Below are positions 35,227 to 47,244 of a stretch of 64,000 nt of DNA, in pieces. Below the pieces are notes generated by a model. It searched no databases. It was not told the DNA's origin and saw only the letters and a list, made by a program, of their open reading frames with translations. The DNA lies in contig OZ024842.1 in assembly GCA_964017145.1 (NCBI GenBank), forward strand, positions 434,001-498,000, read 5' to 3'. Numbering within the stretch: position 1 is the stretch's first letter; each line of letters begins with the position of its first letter. Source of the stretch: Agrocybe praecox. Taxonomy: Eukaryota > Basidiomycota > Agaricomycetes > Agaricales > Agrocybaceae. The position numbers were made by a program, and so were the translations under genes.

Positions 35227-36019
35227 GGCTGATACAAAGTGGTTGTATCCGCACCAAGTTCGTCTCTTTATATGTACGCCGTTGGAAGTGTAAAAGCTAC
35301 ATAAGAACAATCTTCTTCTTCAGGATACGAGTCTCAATGTACTTGTCCGCGGTGCATAGACCATGCCGGATTCTAAATTCGTTATGATGAGTTGTCGGTA
35401 TATTGATAACAGAGCGTGCGTACCGACTTAAAAAATCCTAGGCATTGCATTGGGCCCATCGACTTTGAGTTCGCATCGGGTAGCATAAGAAGGTGGCAAC
35501 CCAACCCCGAATCCTTTTGATATTTTTTTGATTGCGGTGAGGGTTAGACTCATCTATGTAACCAATTGCAAAGTGTTGAAGTAAATGGAAATCCGCAGCA
35601 CCTTAAGACGCAAGACGTCGGGAGTAAAAGCTTATCATGATAGATCTTCGTGAGCGTTTACACAATCGCATCAATCCAGGAGAGAAGCTGGTGGTCTGGC
35701 GCTCATGTATGCTGTATAGTTGAGTAAGACTCCGTTTCCTTTGGAGTTCGGCTTGCAAGTTAAGATATGCACCGTTGTCGGAACGAGCGTCTAAAGATAA
35801 ATTGGTTGATCGTCAATTGGGCGTTCGAACACTGCGTTCCAACAGACTCACCTAGTTAAACCACAATTCTACCGATCACAGACACATGATATTCCCAAGC
35901 TTTCACATTCTAGTTACACGTAAGTTTGAAAAGGACGACCTCCAACCTGCTTTACGTCCGACGGTCCGCTATCCTTTACATCCAAGAGTTGTGACATATT
36001 TTTTGCAGAAAGGCCAAAA
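35227..36019. other. Upstream region of paralogue 1
   Basis: No gene seen. It contains the 35640-35760 block shared with the region upstream of paralogue 3. Its right end joins the ADE6 fragment at about 36020. Confidence 0.5.
35640..35760. repeat. Block shared with 52310-52460
   Basis: It shares GCATCAATC, GGCGCTCAT-like and CTC/GAGTAA blocks in the same order with the region upstream of paralogue 3, at a comparable distance from the start codon. It is best read as promoter-flank DNA duplicated along with the gene. Confidence 0.5.
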
Positions 36020-36670
36020 TTATCGTCCATGAAAGTTGGTGCAATGAATGTCATGAACACTGCATTCGTACGATCTCTCCCAAGGAAGCGTAGGCTGCAC
36101 GTGTTTGGAAGAAGGAAAGATGTCTTGTGGGATAGCCATAAGGCGGAAATTTTGATTTCTGCAGAAAGAAATAACAAAGGTTTGGAAGGTGTGAGGTCGT
36201 CTGCTTGAGAATGGACGTCCTGATACGACTCTGTCAAGCTTCATTTCTGGAATTGTTGCGCAAAACGGTGGGGGTTGAAGACAAACTCTTGTTCGTTGTT
36301 GATAGGTCCATTCAAGGCCTCATTGTCATCATAGACGACTCCTCTGCGTGACATTACAGGTCTTGTTTCCTTTCCGGAATCCGGGTGGTTACTAAAGAAT
36401 TCTTTCGTTGTAGTATGGCATCGACGTTGCCGTTGGTGAAGAAGTTTATCATGACTTGACGAGTCACGACTCATTCTCAAGCATCGAGATCACGTCATTT
36501 ACAGGACGCGTGGGAATGATCTCGCTTGAAGGGATTAGAAGGATGAGAAGATGTTAGCTCTAGATCTTTTTCAACATTTCGTATGTGAGGCATATGCTTT
36601 TCGGACCCAAGCTTCAGCCGAAGATGAAGACGTTACGGTTACTTGGAAGGGGTAGAAGGGAGTCCTGTGT
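36020..36670 (+). pseudogene. ADE6 fragment, direct, internally deleted
   Basis: It matches ADE6 in order: about 36030-36110 to 24995-25090 (TTGGTGCAATGAAT, TTCG..ATCTCTCCCAAGGA), 36165-36280 to 25165-25325 (AGAAATAACAAAG, ATGGACGTC), 36300-36440 to 25405-25480, 36490-36530 to 26160-26205 (CAGGACGCGTGGGA) and 36610-36670 to 26365-26420 (GAAGATGAAGACGTTAC). Stops and shifts abolish the frame. Confidence 0.8.
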
Positions 36671-36845
36671 CGATTGGTACAACTCAGATATGGATCTGTA
36701 CCCCAAAATAGAAGTCCTGCACAATAAACTTTTCCTCCCCTCCCCGGCAGCTGAGTCCTGTGTCGATTGGTACAACTCAGATATGGATCTGTACCCCAAA
36801 ATAGAAGTCCCGCACAATAAACTTTTCCTCCCCTCCCCGGCAGCT
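36660..36845. repeat. Tandem duplication of a 93-base unit
   Basis: Units at 36660-36752 and 36753-36845 differ at one base that I can see (CCTGCAC against CCCGCAC), so the duplication is recent compared with the surrounding decay. Each unit starts GAGTCCTGTGTCGATTGG and ends CCCCGGCAGCT. Confidence 0.95.
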
Positions 36846-37128
36846 CGCTGGCAACTGTTCTCTGCCCACGCCTCTCACCCCAAGACGGTAGCCGGCATTT
36901 CTGGCACGACCCTCCCAGCGGATGGCCAGTCCGCCCAAACTATTGGATAAGCATTCCCACGTTTTGACAGCTGATCCGCCATGCCGATTGACATAGACTG
37001 TCAAAAATTTGTCGAAGCCTTCAAGGAAGCCGTCAGAGATGGTTTGGGGGAAATTAAGAAGGTTTTCCTGCCGAGACGGCCTGGGGTTGCGGAACTTTCA
37101 TTGTGTCGAAGTCCCTTCACAGCAGGAC

Positions 37129-37918
37129 AGTCAGTCCGCCCAAAGTTTTGTCAGCATTTCCACGGATTCGAAGCTGATTTTTGACAGAAGCCGTCAAACG
37201 AGCCGCGTCGGACATCCATCAGAAGGCCTCAATTGCCGAGCGCTGTTCTTCTTTGCCGGTACATGGAAATCTTACCAAGTTGAATTGTACAAGTCAGTGG
37301 ACGTCGTGTTCCGCTGAATTGTGGTGGCCACTCGGGCAATAAAAAGTTTCTATTCTTATCCAATGTGGACATATTTTCAAGTCATGTATGTCATCGCTTC
37401 AAATGTCGTATTTATTGAATTTTTGCGACTTTGAAATTGGGAAATACAAAAAAAAAACAAGCGGAAGAGATTCGAACCATAGGCCTCACGGAATCAGAAA
37501 GACTCAATAATTTAGGGAGCTTAACCACTATACCAGGCAGACATTGACATTTTTTGAAACGAGGGGGGATATACAGCGTATCCGCGACACTTCTGTTCCG
37601 CAAAATTTGATCTATTTCAGGGTACGCAAGGGGTACAGTGGTAAACTCTTGATGAAAATACAGACAATAATTTTGAATATATTTGGGACATATTTGAGCA
37701 GGAATATATGTTTAATTTTGCCCTATGTCTTGTTTCCAGACCCTCATCGTCGAAAGAGACGCCGAGCGGCCCTGATGGGCCTTACTAGGCGGAGTACGAA
37801 CTGTGTTGACATGCCGTGATATGCCGTTATGAATTCTTGACGTGACTTCCCTGTCAAAGAAGGAAAGAAGTCTGCAAATGAGCGTGGAAATGCTGACAAA
37901 ACTTTGGGCGGACTGACT
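37129..37918. mobile_element. Nested terminal-inverted-repeat element, inner, 790 bp
   Basis: The ends at 37129-37164 and 37883-37918 are perfect inverse complements over 36 bases, starting AGTCAGTCCGCCCAAAG. CAGTCCGCCCAAA is shared with the outer element's ends, so both belong to one family. The 10-base word CTTCACAGCA flanks both sides (37115-37124 and 37922-37931), possibly a target duplication, though it sits a few bases away from the repeat ends. Confidence 0.75.
37448..37541 (-). ncRNA. tRNA-like, pol III-type unit
   Basis: On the minus strand an A-box match (TGGTATAGTGG) is followed about 45 bases later by a near-perfect B-box (GGTTCGAATCT), then by a run of ten T immediately after the tRNA-like part. 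The acceptor arms do not pair and the T stem is imperfect, so I do not call a functional tRNA. It may be a tRNA pseudogene or a SINE head. Confidence 0.5.
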
Positions 37919-38135
37919 CTTCTTCACAGCATACGGGCCCTGGGGGTACATATATCAAATACGATTAAAAGCCGCTATGCTATAATATATGTTTTCTTCT
38001 CTGAAATATAGCAAACCCCTGTAGCGCTTGACTTAATATCAATTGCCATATAATGGACTGTACAATCACTGATTTACGCCAAATTCAAGCTCAGTCAACG
38101 TTGCATTGGAAAAAAATTAGTACTTGGGTTGGACT

Positions 38136-38232
38136 AAAAAAAAAAGGCTCCATCGAGAGCCGAACACTGTACTACTAAGACGCACGAGACTGATAAGTTG
38201 AAAGGACCACAACCACTGCACTACCACGTCTC
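38136..38232 (-). ncRNA. Second tRNA-like, pol III-type unit
   Basis: Minus strand: a perfect A-box match (TAGTGCAGTGG), a weaker B-box (GTTCGGCTC) and again ten T directly downstream. No good cloverleaf. It has the same orientation as the unit at 37448-37541 and also lies inside the outer inverted-repeat element. Confidence 0.4.
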
Positions 38233-38612
38233 ATTTTTAGTGCCGTTTGACGTCGTGACGGCGGATGCGCCTTTCCGCTTTTCTGAGTCGCAACTGAGAT
38301 ATTGTTACTGAAATCTGCATGATTTTTGAGGAAATATATATTTTCCAATAAATATGACATTATAAACCTACAGCAATGCCATATTATAGGGAAAGCATTT
38401 ATTTTCAACACCCATCCTCCTCGATCAGGACTCAGTCACGTAATCAGCAAGGCTATCTGGCCTAGCGGAGTTGAATATCTACGGGTTTGAGCCGCTCATG
38501 CCGAATAACGCCGCATCTTCTCAGACGGGATTCCCTGTCACGTCGCGCCAAAGAAGCGGTTCTGCCAGGAAATTAATGTGGGATTGCTTATCCAATAGTT
38601 TGAGCGGACTGG

Positions 38613-39229
38613 GTTTTCGCTACAAATTGACTGTGAAGTTTGTTCTCACGATCACCAAAAAACATCTTCATGGACTATTTCTTGCAATTTCTACTAGTTT
38701 TTGGCAGTTTTTTCTGCTTTTAGACAAATTAAACATATATGCTTGCTAGTCCGTCATGGAAAGTGAAGGATTTTCATTTGGATCACCTTTTAAAAGAGCA
38801 GAAAGCAAAATCTATATTTTCTCGGGTTTCTTCGGACTTCCGTACATAATGCACTATTTTTAATTTGTATACTCGAAACGCGATGACGTATGCCCGAATA
38901 CGAACATTTGGAAAATAGAAAGATACAGGAAGACAAGGTTGTCGAATATGCTTAAAAATTACAGGATACCAAGTTAGACCATATGGCTAAAATAATGTCA
39001 AGTTTTGGGGACTATCCCAGACCGATCTGTCCTCCAGGAAAAAAAAGCAGTGATGCTACCGACCGGAACAGCGGTTCACCTTTGACAGTCTAGCCGGTGG
39101 GCGGGCGACCGACGGCTTCATCCAGCCATCAATTTGACAACCAAGTGACGCAGCACTTGACAAGCTCCGACTGAATCGGACTTGACAAGCATTTGTCCGC
39201 CGTGTTACCCATCATCGATCATCCTCCAC
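38613..39229. other. Spacer, no gene seen
   Basis: About 600 bases between the outer element and the ADE6 3' fragment. It holds AT-rich sequence and several TTGACA/TTGACAA words near 39130-39195; no gene. Confidence 0.4.
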
Positions 39230-39445
39230 CATTTAGGACCAATTTCTTTCTGCTGTTCGCTACCTGAATATCCTATGCAAACGATCTCTTGAATCCCAAC
39301 GAAAGCCAAGGTGGACCAACTGTCCTTCAGGCCTCCGATAGCCGAGTATCAGCGGTTTAATAAATTAACGCTGACGCCGCATCCTGAGCGCGTCGTCGCT
39401 GTTAAGATCAACAGCCGGCGTTGGAGCAAGTCACCGTAGAATCAT
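39230..39445 (+). pseudogene. ADE6 3'-end fragment, direct
   Basis: It matches ADE6 27145-27340: GCTGTTCGCTAC, CTTGAATCCCAACG, and the triad region as CCGCATCCTGAGCGCGTC for PHPER, followed by the serine-rich tail part. Frameshifts break it. It may belong to the same lost copy as 36020-36670, with about 0.7 kb of ADE6 missing and 2.6 kb of other DNA in between. Confidence 0.82.
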
Positions 39446-40311
39446 GGTCAGGCTTCTTGAAAATACGACGAAATGTTGTAACATTTGCTGCGTCGGAACG
39501 GTGTCAGGATGTACTGTGGGTAAGTTTACTTTTGATCGCTCTGCGTATCAGGGCTTTCCAAACAATGATTGCTGCCTTCAATGCCTACTGCTCTATTCTG
39601 AATATCCATCTCGGCACAGACAATACCACATATCAACACTGAAACTAAGGAAGTTTTCAAGCCACCGTGCGATCTTCACCTTCACGGAATACCCGAGTCC
39701 TCGCCATGGTTTCCGGATCCGTAATTCATGGATTCAAGTTCAGGAAACGGGGCTTGACGCTGATGGCGTCAATTTTGACAGTGCAAGCGCCCACATTTCG
39801 GTAACCAACCGGTTGAATTATGTTCTTATCCGTAACTTCAGGACATTCTTCGCGTGTACGCACGGCATTTTTGTTTTCTTTGTAAGTTCTCCAACAGATA
39901 TCATCTAGGGTTCTGATGCAATCTTTCAAAGGCATAAATAGTCTCATCGCGTTCAACCATGCCGTTGATGCTTTATTTCGAAATTTTGATTTTGCATGAA
40001 TGCGACGTAACTGAAGCTGAAACAAATATCTTTAGGGACAATCAAACAGTACATACCTTCTTCCCTGGTGCTACGAGGCACGAATTCATTTCCCATGGCC
40101 AGCTCAAGTACGTAACTAGCCGACACACGATCATCCTCCACCTGAGTTCCGTGTTATCGACCGTTATAGATTCGCGTCATCATGCATCTATTATTTCTCA
40201 CTAATACATAGGACGGGCAAGGTGGAGGCTGTGATATCTTTGTTCTCTCCCCCCCATTCTTCTCGCGTTGCTGGTTGGCCTCGATTTTCCTTCTCCGTCA
40301 TATTTTCGATA
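39446..40311. other. Upstream region of paralogue 2
   Basis: No supportable gene. Frames of 73-154 codons overlap each other on both strands and show no domain. The last few hundred bases are expected to be the promoter and 5' leader of paralogue 2. Confidence 0.45.
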
Positions 40312-43300
40312 ATGGCAGCCAGTGTACCTGGACAATCCTTCCAGCAAGTTTACGAAAGTAAGGTACAACTCGTCGGAGCCCTCAAGCCATTCGATCTCGA
40401 TGTAAAGTCCCTGGAACAGTCTGTTAACGACTATGCTCAGTCCGCTGGCGCGACTGTCCAATGTCTGGCGCCGCTTTCGGATATCTTCCCTTTCATCGAA
40501 CGTACGTGCCATTTTCGATTCCTCAATCACGTTTTCGCTAATGATGATGGCCTCTTTCAGTTGCTGTCAAACCATTTATGTGGGTGTATGAATATGAACT
40601 GAAGCGAAGAGAGAACAGCAAGAAGATATTGGCTGTACGGCTCACGATGAAAGATTTTATGATCGTGTTATTGGAGTATGTGGTCCCGATCGAAATCAAA
40701 TTATGTTTCTCATCCTCGTTTTGCTAAGGCTTCGACACATACCTCATGCCAATGATAAAGGAAAAGATGGGACAACAATAGCAGACCGTCTGAAAAATCT
40801 ACTTGGAGTAGTTGGAAAGCATATCACAGAGTGTGCGTCAGATTGCGATACGTATAACAAGAAGCATGTTTTCGGTGAGTTCAAGTTCTCTTTGATTTCA
40901 ATTGTAAATCAGGCACTTAAGACGGTATTAAAATCATAGCTAGAACGATGAAGGCAAAGGGTTTTGAGGAAAAGCTCATCAAATGGATTACAACTTTCGA
41001 GAATCATAGAAAGCGGCTGGAGACTTCCCTCGCATTTCACACATCTATGGGGATAGACATGGCCAACAAAAAATTGGATGATGTGGATACCCGTCTAGCG
41101 TCAATCGAAGAGAAGATGGAGAAGCTGTTCCGGAAATTGGATACGCCGCGCGAGAGGGAAATAATCGTGTTTCTTGACAGTCATGGAGGTGCTAGGGCCT
41201 GTCTCCAGAACCCCACTTTGTTCGATCAACTGGTAACGAGAAGTGGAGAGTCGTATGCGAGTATTGCAGGTGGAAGTTCTCTTGGTCAAGGATCGTCAGA
41301 GTTGCCTAATACGATACGAAAAATGTTGGCCAAGGAACTCACTGAGGACATCGAGAAGAGCTTTGCGAGAAACTATGTGGCGTTTGCGAAGAGGCTCGAG
41401 ATGCAGGAACAGAAGCTCAGTGCTGCGATTGCTTCAGAAGCAGAACATATCATACAGACCATTAATTCTGGTGCCCATGACCGCATCAAAGACCCGGTAA
41501 GTTCAGCATAATATTACGTGTGACGATATGCTAAAGTCTTGTCTTAGGACCTTCGCGAGATTTGGAAAGACATGGTAAATATATCTGCCAGTGCAACGGT
41601 GTTGATCGACCAGTCTAATCACATACATCAAATCTGTTAGGGCTGGAAAGCGAGCGTCAAAGCCCGCCATTTCGTCATGGGCCTCCACGACTACTACAGC
41701 GACGTATATTCCAAGGTTAGGTCAAGTTCCGATCCTATGACGGCCGACCTTTCCAGCCCGCTTGTTTCTCCTAATATGCAATCAGTTTTATCGCCTACGC
41801 CGAGTCTGGCAGTCGCTCAGTTCCAACCGAAGATAAATGACAAGTGGGCTTTAGCCTATATCAATGCTACATACGTCCAACCGATCCTCGAAGCTGTCGA
41901 TGACGACGGAACAGGAGTCGTCAGTATCAAAGAAGTCAACGTTTTTACAACCTCGCGCCCGGAAGGATGGAGGTACGTGGGCCTGAGCTTTATATCAGAA
42001 AGCAGGCAATTAATAGTAGCGATAGCTTACCGCATTGGATTGCATATTGGGCGGTTGGTGTGTATCGTACCATATTCCCTCTAAAATATCTAATCATAAC
42101 GCGTCATCCAGGCTGGCAAGCTAGTGTTACACTATACAAGAACAGGATATACGACCTCGTCCAAAGCATGTTTCGAATCTTAGAACATGTTTTACCTGCG
42201 AATAGAGGATTCATCGATGCGTATCTGTCGCACGATTCTTTTTGGAAAATCGAACTTTTATTGAGGTCAACGCGGTCAATCAAAACCAACATCGTATACG
42301 ATCCGGACCTTTCTCGAATAACTGAATCCTATGCCACATCTGAAGAGGAAAGACTCAACGAAAAACTGGAGAAAATTTTATACGAGCTGGATTCCCCTAC
42401 CACAGTGTCGTTAATCACGGGTGGCGGTAGAATCGAGAGAGTAAGTCTCATACTATTATCAATGAAATGCAGATGTCTTGATAAGAATTTTGACAGTACA
42501 TATTTCCTCTGATATATCTTCTCCTTCGACAACACATGAAAATGATTATGTTCGCATGCAAACATGTATTGGACCCGCGAGAGATGAAGACGCATACACA
42601 ATCTTTTGTTTCATTACTTCAGAATATAAATTATCGTATCCAAAATTTAGAAGGTCGGTCTATTCATCCTCGGATTACCTGATTTGTTGTCATAGCGCTG
42701 ATTCTTTTATTTTTCCGTATGTTCAGCTATCTTCAAACAGTCTCACTTAGATATTCAGGCGCGCCTAGGTAACTTTGCGTTTGGAATGGTAAGACTAACA
42801 ACCCTTCGGATTATAACTAGGGAAAACTCTAATGTCTGAAGTGCTATTACAGTTCCAATTCTCATATGGAAACATTAAACGGTCGCCGAAATTTAATTCG
42901 TTTGGGACTTGGAAAGCGGAAGATGAGTCAAGGGCATTGAACGAAAAGGCCTTCACGTCTGCTATGATTAAAAATCAAATCGCCGATGTTCCTTCGACAA
43001 TCCTCAAATACGGTGCTCTAGATGGCTTCCCCTCTGCAGATTACTACATTTTTGATCCATCTCGCTCCTCCAAAACTAGCCATACTCTGCAGGGTACATG
43101 GACTGGCTACATGTCAAGAATGGACTTTGATCTAGGAAAGGATGTTGTTCATGTCATCCGAATATCATTCCGAGTGGGTGCCGATCGGAAAAAACTAGAA
43201 GGCAAAGGAGAAACATATCAGAATCTCTTTTCTTTCGAGGGTACAGTGCGCCGTCATAAGCTAGGCTATGCGTTCGAGTTCTACGTTGACGATGAAGATG

Positions 43301-44837
43301 GGTTCCCGCAAAAGGCATCGGGCGTAATTGACTCGAGCAAAGATGTTATTACCATGAGTTGGAATGACGAATTAAAAAAGGACAACCCAGAGGACGCATA
43401 CTATCAGCCCTTCCACATGCGACGCACACCCCCAACTCTCGTCCGCTATCGCTATACAACAACTCAATTCTTGGAGGACCCTGTTAACGCTCGGTGGACG
43501 TACGCATTGAAGGCGGCTTCCCATCTTGCCCAAGAAAGGCTGTGGTCACGACAATTTTATCGTGCTCGAGTTGCGGAGCGTAAACGCTTCGTCGAACTTA
43601 ATATGCGTTCGATCATTTTCAATATGAATTTCTCTCCTAGACAACCACTATCCCAAGTGGAATCATTAGAATTGGAACGACTCATACGGGAAATCAGTCC
43701 TTCTGAAGCACGTTTCTATCAAGCCTTGTCATATTTCGAGATTCAGAAGTATCCATTGCATCCGTAAGTTTCATATGACTTGCCTCGACTTGTCCATTTA
43801 CTAAATGACTTTAACAGATTTAAATGTGATGGGTGTCAAAGCGCTATCATTAGGAGCAGAATATTGTGTATTCAATGCATGTCCGACGACCTATCGTATA
43901 ACATCGAGCTATGTTCGTCTTGCATCGATAAAAGTCCTAAGAAGAAGGGTTTCTCGCACGATTCAGCGTCTCATCCTGTGCTGAAAGTGGACGAAATATT
44001 ACACGATATTTATCTGGCTCAGTACGTCGAGAATGCTTTGGAGGTGGTCAGTCGTTATCGAGAGAACCTACACGAAGGATCAGATACACGTGCAAATCAT
44101 ATCGTTTCTCATGGCTACGATGTAGAGCCTGGACCTGCTTGTAGTTGTTGCAGCAAGTACCTCTTCGCACCGTATTGGGCCTGCATCCTATGTCGTGAGT
44201 TTTTTTTATTTTCTTATTCATTAACTGCTACTGATTGATTACCACAGCACGAGACGGCTATTATACATGTACGGACTGCGAGATTGAGAGACACTTCGAA
44301 CCTACGCACCCTCCACACAAACCCAATCACCCCATGGTCTTACTATCTGATAATAGGACCGTCTCAGAACAAGCCAGTATTGAAGACCGCTTGATGACAC
44401 TACAGCAACGTTTTTCCGACATGGAGCATAAATTCGCTGTAGGCTTGCGTTCTCTTGACGGAAAAGTAGAGGAATGCATGTCGAATGTCGAAATGAGGTT
44501 GTCCGACATGGAAAGACGGCTGACCATATTCGAAGCCAATGCAAATCATCGGTCTAATGTTTTGGAAAATCTCATGAGGCAGTTGCTTAATCACACCACT
44601 GCGCTAGTGCCCTCTGGATCTGCCACATCTGAATCAAAGTCAAGTCCAACGACCAGCGAAACGAGTCTTCCAACACGACGCTTGCATGTCAATGGAAGAG
44701 CTCAGACGTTACCTATAACGCTCCCTTCTTCTTCCCAACCCACGTCTTCCACAACGATTGCGGATGCCCCTAAATCCAGACGACCCCTGCCCCATCCGCC
44801 TTTCAATAGGCCTAGCAGCAGATTATCTCAGTCATGA
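40312..44837 (+). CDS. EF-hand/ZZ-finger multidomain protein, paralogue 2
   Basis: Thirteen exons: 40312-40501, 40561-40675, 40729-40874, 40940-41496, 41548-41574, 41641-41972, 42026-42057, 42112-42440, 42497-42653, 42727-42788, 42853-43763, 43818-44194, 44248-44837; 1274 residues. Internal exons of 115, 146, 27, 32, 329 and 157 bases are identical in length to those of paralogue 1. The order is: a helical N-terminus with LKRRENSKKILAVRLTMKD and ASDCDTYNKK, a coiled coil (LFRKLDTPREREIIVFL), the EF-hand loop DDDGTGVVSIKE at about 432-443, the beta-type region with GTWTG at about 730, ZZ finger 1 from about residue 956 (CDGC, CIQC, CSSC, HDSASH), ZZ-like finger 2 (CSCC, CILC, CTDC), and a coiled coil plus Ser/Pro tail. 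It is the only family member on the plus strand. Confidence 0.85.
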
Positions 44838-47244
44838 CCCGATTGCTGAGTGTAGAGCGGTGGTGACGTGCTGGCCAACATGTTCCAATTTCGTTTTTTG
44901 CATAGATTCTTGGTATTGCTGTGATTCTCTTTCCTATATTGTATTGATAATCGAGGTATAATAAAAGTAAAGTAACACGAGTATACTGATAATATACAAA
45001 TCTTATGCCGTTGATGGGCCAAAATTTCATGGTTGGTACATAGATAGGTACATGCAATACCCTGTTTTTATTTCAGCCCTACTGTGGCTATTCAGTATCC
45101 AGGAAGGAGGTCGAAAATGGATGAAGAGATCGATGTACGTTTTCCACACCAGGCATCCCACTTAAAACCTACTTATTATGCCGACAGAACTGATGCAATG
45201 TATGAGATGTGTATAGCAGACATTCAAGTCGAAGGCGTTCCACTTCCTATCTCCGCCTCCAGCTCCCGCTCTGCTACCCTATCTTTCAAACGTTGAATGA
45301 TATTTTGACATTGTTTTATCTGGAACCTCCTGTCAAAATTCGGCACGTAAAAATTGCACGAAAAGATGTCTTGCATGGTCATTTGTGTGGAGTGTAGGTG
45401 CGACTCGCATATTATCGCCCTTACAGAAGGCAGATTGTTTGGTATCGTAGTGACGCGCGTATGCCAGTGATGGAGTAGTATAAGCTGTCGGCCCCAGGCC
45501 TAGAATAGATAAAATTCAGTGACGATATGTTTGCTCGCGCAAGGAACCTGACAGTTTCCAGATTCTCATTGCGCTCGGTGGAATCAACACACAAAAGAGC
45601 GAAAATCCAGCCGATGCAATTCACCAGACAATGCAAAACTGCTGTAGGCGACTTCGGGCAAAAACCCAGAGTAGGATAAATAGAATCGATGAATGTGGTG
45701 ATTAATCCCAGAAGGGGTCCCTATAAATTTTGCACAATGATTGGGAAATGACGAACTTTGCCGCTATGTTGGCTTCATGGGCTCTCCAGGAAGACTTGCA
45801 GCGGAGGAGGGAATTTCACCACTGGACTCAGCTGCTACGACCTTTTGAGCCAACTTCAATATCTCTGAATTTGAGTAAGGCCATGATTCCAGTGGTTGAG
45901 AAGTTTGGAACGAAGATTCGACGGGGGTTTCTATGGGCGCAGAAGGAGACGTTTTTAACCCATAAGCATAAGGTAGTATTGTCGGTGTGATCGACGATTC
46001 AGGTGAGAATGCTTGGGTTCCAACACCCTGATTGAAACTGGGGACTTTGCGGATTGTAATCGTGTCAAAATTTGCAAGTACTAGAAGCTGTCTGTTTACC
46101 CAAAATCAGTATACTCTTCACGTCCTTACACGACGTGCCGGAAGTGCCGATTCAACTTCTATTCGCTAGCATCATGGGCCACATTTATTTAAAGACGGGT
46201 TACAGATTTACCCAAGGTAATTCTAAGGATGTTGCGATGAATTCAGAGGTATTCGGTGATCATTGAGTTGTGAATAGTATCCTGCAACTTTGAGGGGAAG
46301 CAAGCGTCACCGGTAAGGTCCGAGCTTGTAGCGTCGTTCATGTTGGTGGAGGAATTTCGCTGAGTATCGGAATCGCCCATGGAACATACTCGTGCTCCCG
46401 AGATATTGAAGGCTGTTTTGCAGCTATGAGTTGCTAGCGGAGAAACTTAGGGAATGAGCCATGCGTTGTCTCTAATGTTTTGCGCGAGGTGTGAATTGGT
46501 ACAAGACCTTCAAGGTGCCTCTGGGAGATAATAGGGTGGGATTAAATGGGCCATGGCTAGCAGATGAATATGAACCTTGAAGAAGTAGCCTTCCACAATT
46601 TATGACTGTAAGACTCCAACCCGCTTACTAGACGACATTCGAACTCGCCACAGGAGTCCATAGGCATCAAGTACAAAATGACTGTTGTCTATCACTTGAT
46701 GAAAACGTTGATGTTAAGTTGGAAGCAAAGTTACAGCAGAAGACCACAACGAGGTTTTTGAAAGGCCGGGGTTACCAAATTGGGACAAAGTAAGGGGTGC
46801 GATGCGAATTTGAAGTTGTTTGGGGACTACCGCCAAGAACCCAGATAAAACGAAATCGATCAATTTTAACAACTCGATTTGACCCTCCGCCGTCCCTCGT
46901 TTATTAAATCATGGTTACATGTTGCAAATAAACAGCTTATCGACGACGTTGGATGCGAATGGCGGCCAAACAGAAATCCACAGAGGAAGAGAGGTTGGAT
47001 TGTAAGCTACGTTGTTGGTATGAAAATAGAGTCTGATGGTTAGCGGAAGTAAGTAGGTCGAATGTTTGAGAGCGCGGTGAGATGTTTTTGTAAGAGATTG
47101 TGACTAGCAATAAAAGTGCCAATATCGAACAATGAGATGGTCATGTTGACGACACAATACAAAAAAGGGGGAGATGCAAAGCTATTCAGTTAACGTCAAA
47201 GAGAGGCGAAGCAATTGTGAAAACGGTGACGAGAGGATGTATTT
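44838..47244. other. Tail-to-tail spacer, no gene supported
   Basis: 2.4 kb between the 3' ends of paralogues 2 and 3. A TATAAAT at 45722 precedes an 86-codon frame (45730-45990) with no recognisable family; minus-strand frames near 45421-45636 are similar. I cannot support a gene. Confidence 0.45.

Larger units (their letters stand above)
36926..38612. mobile_element. Terminal-inverted-repeat element, outer, about 1.7 kb
   Basis: The left end at 36926-36960 and the right end at 38578-38612 are inverse complements over 35 bases with two mismatches, beginning CCAGTCCGC. No transposase-like frame is present inside, so it is non-autonomous. It contains a second, nested inverted-repeat unit and two tRNA-like units. 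I see no clear target-site duplication. Confidence 0.7.

Noticed and set aside
40222..40311. Upstream extension of paralogue 2 from 40222
   Set aside because: The frame is open but the ATG at 40312 opens the sequence aligning with the start of paralogue 1. The extra 30 residues have no counterpart.
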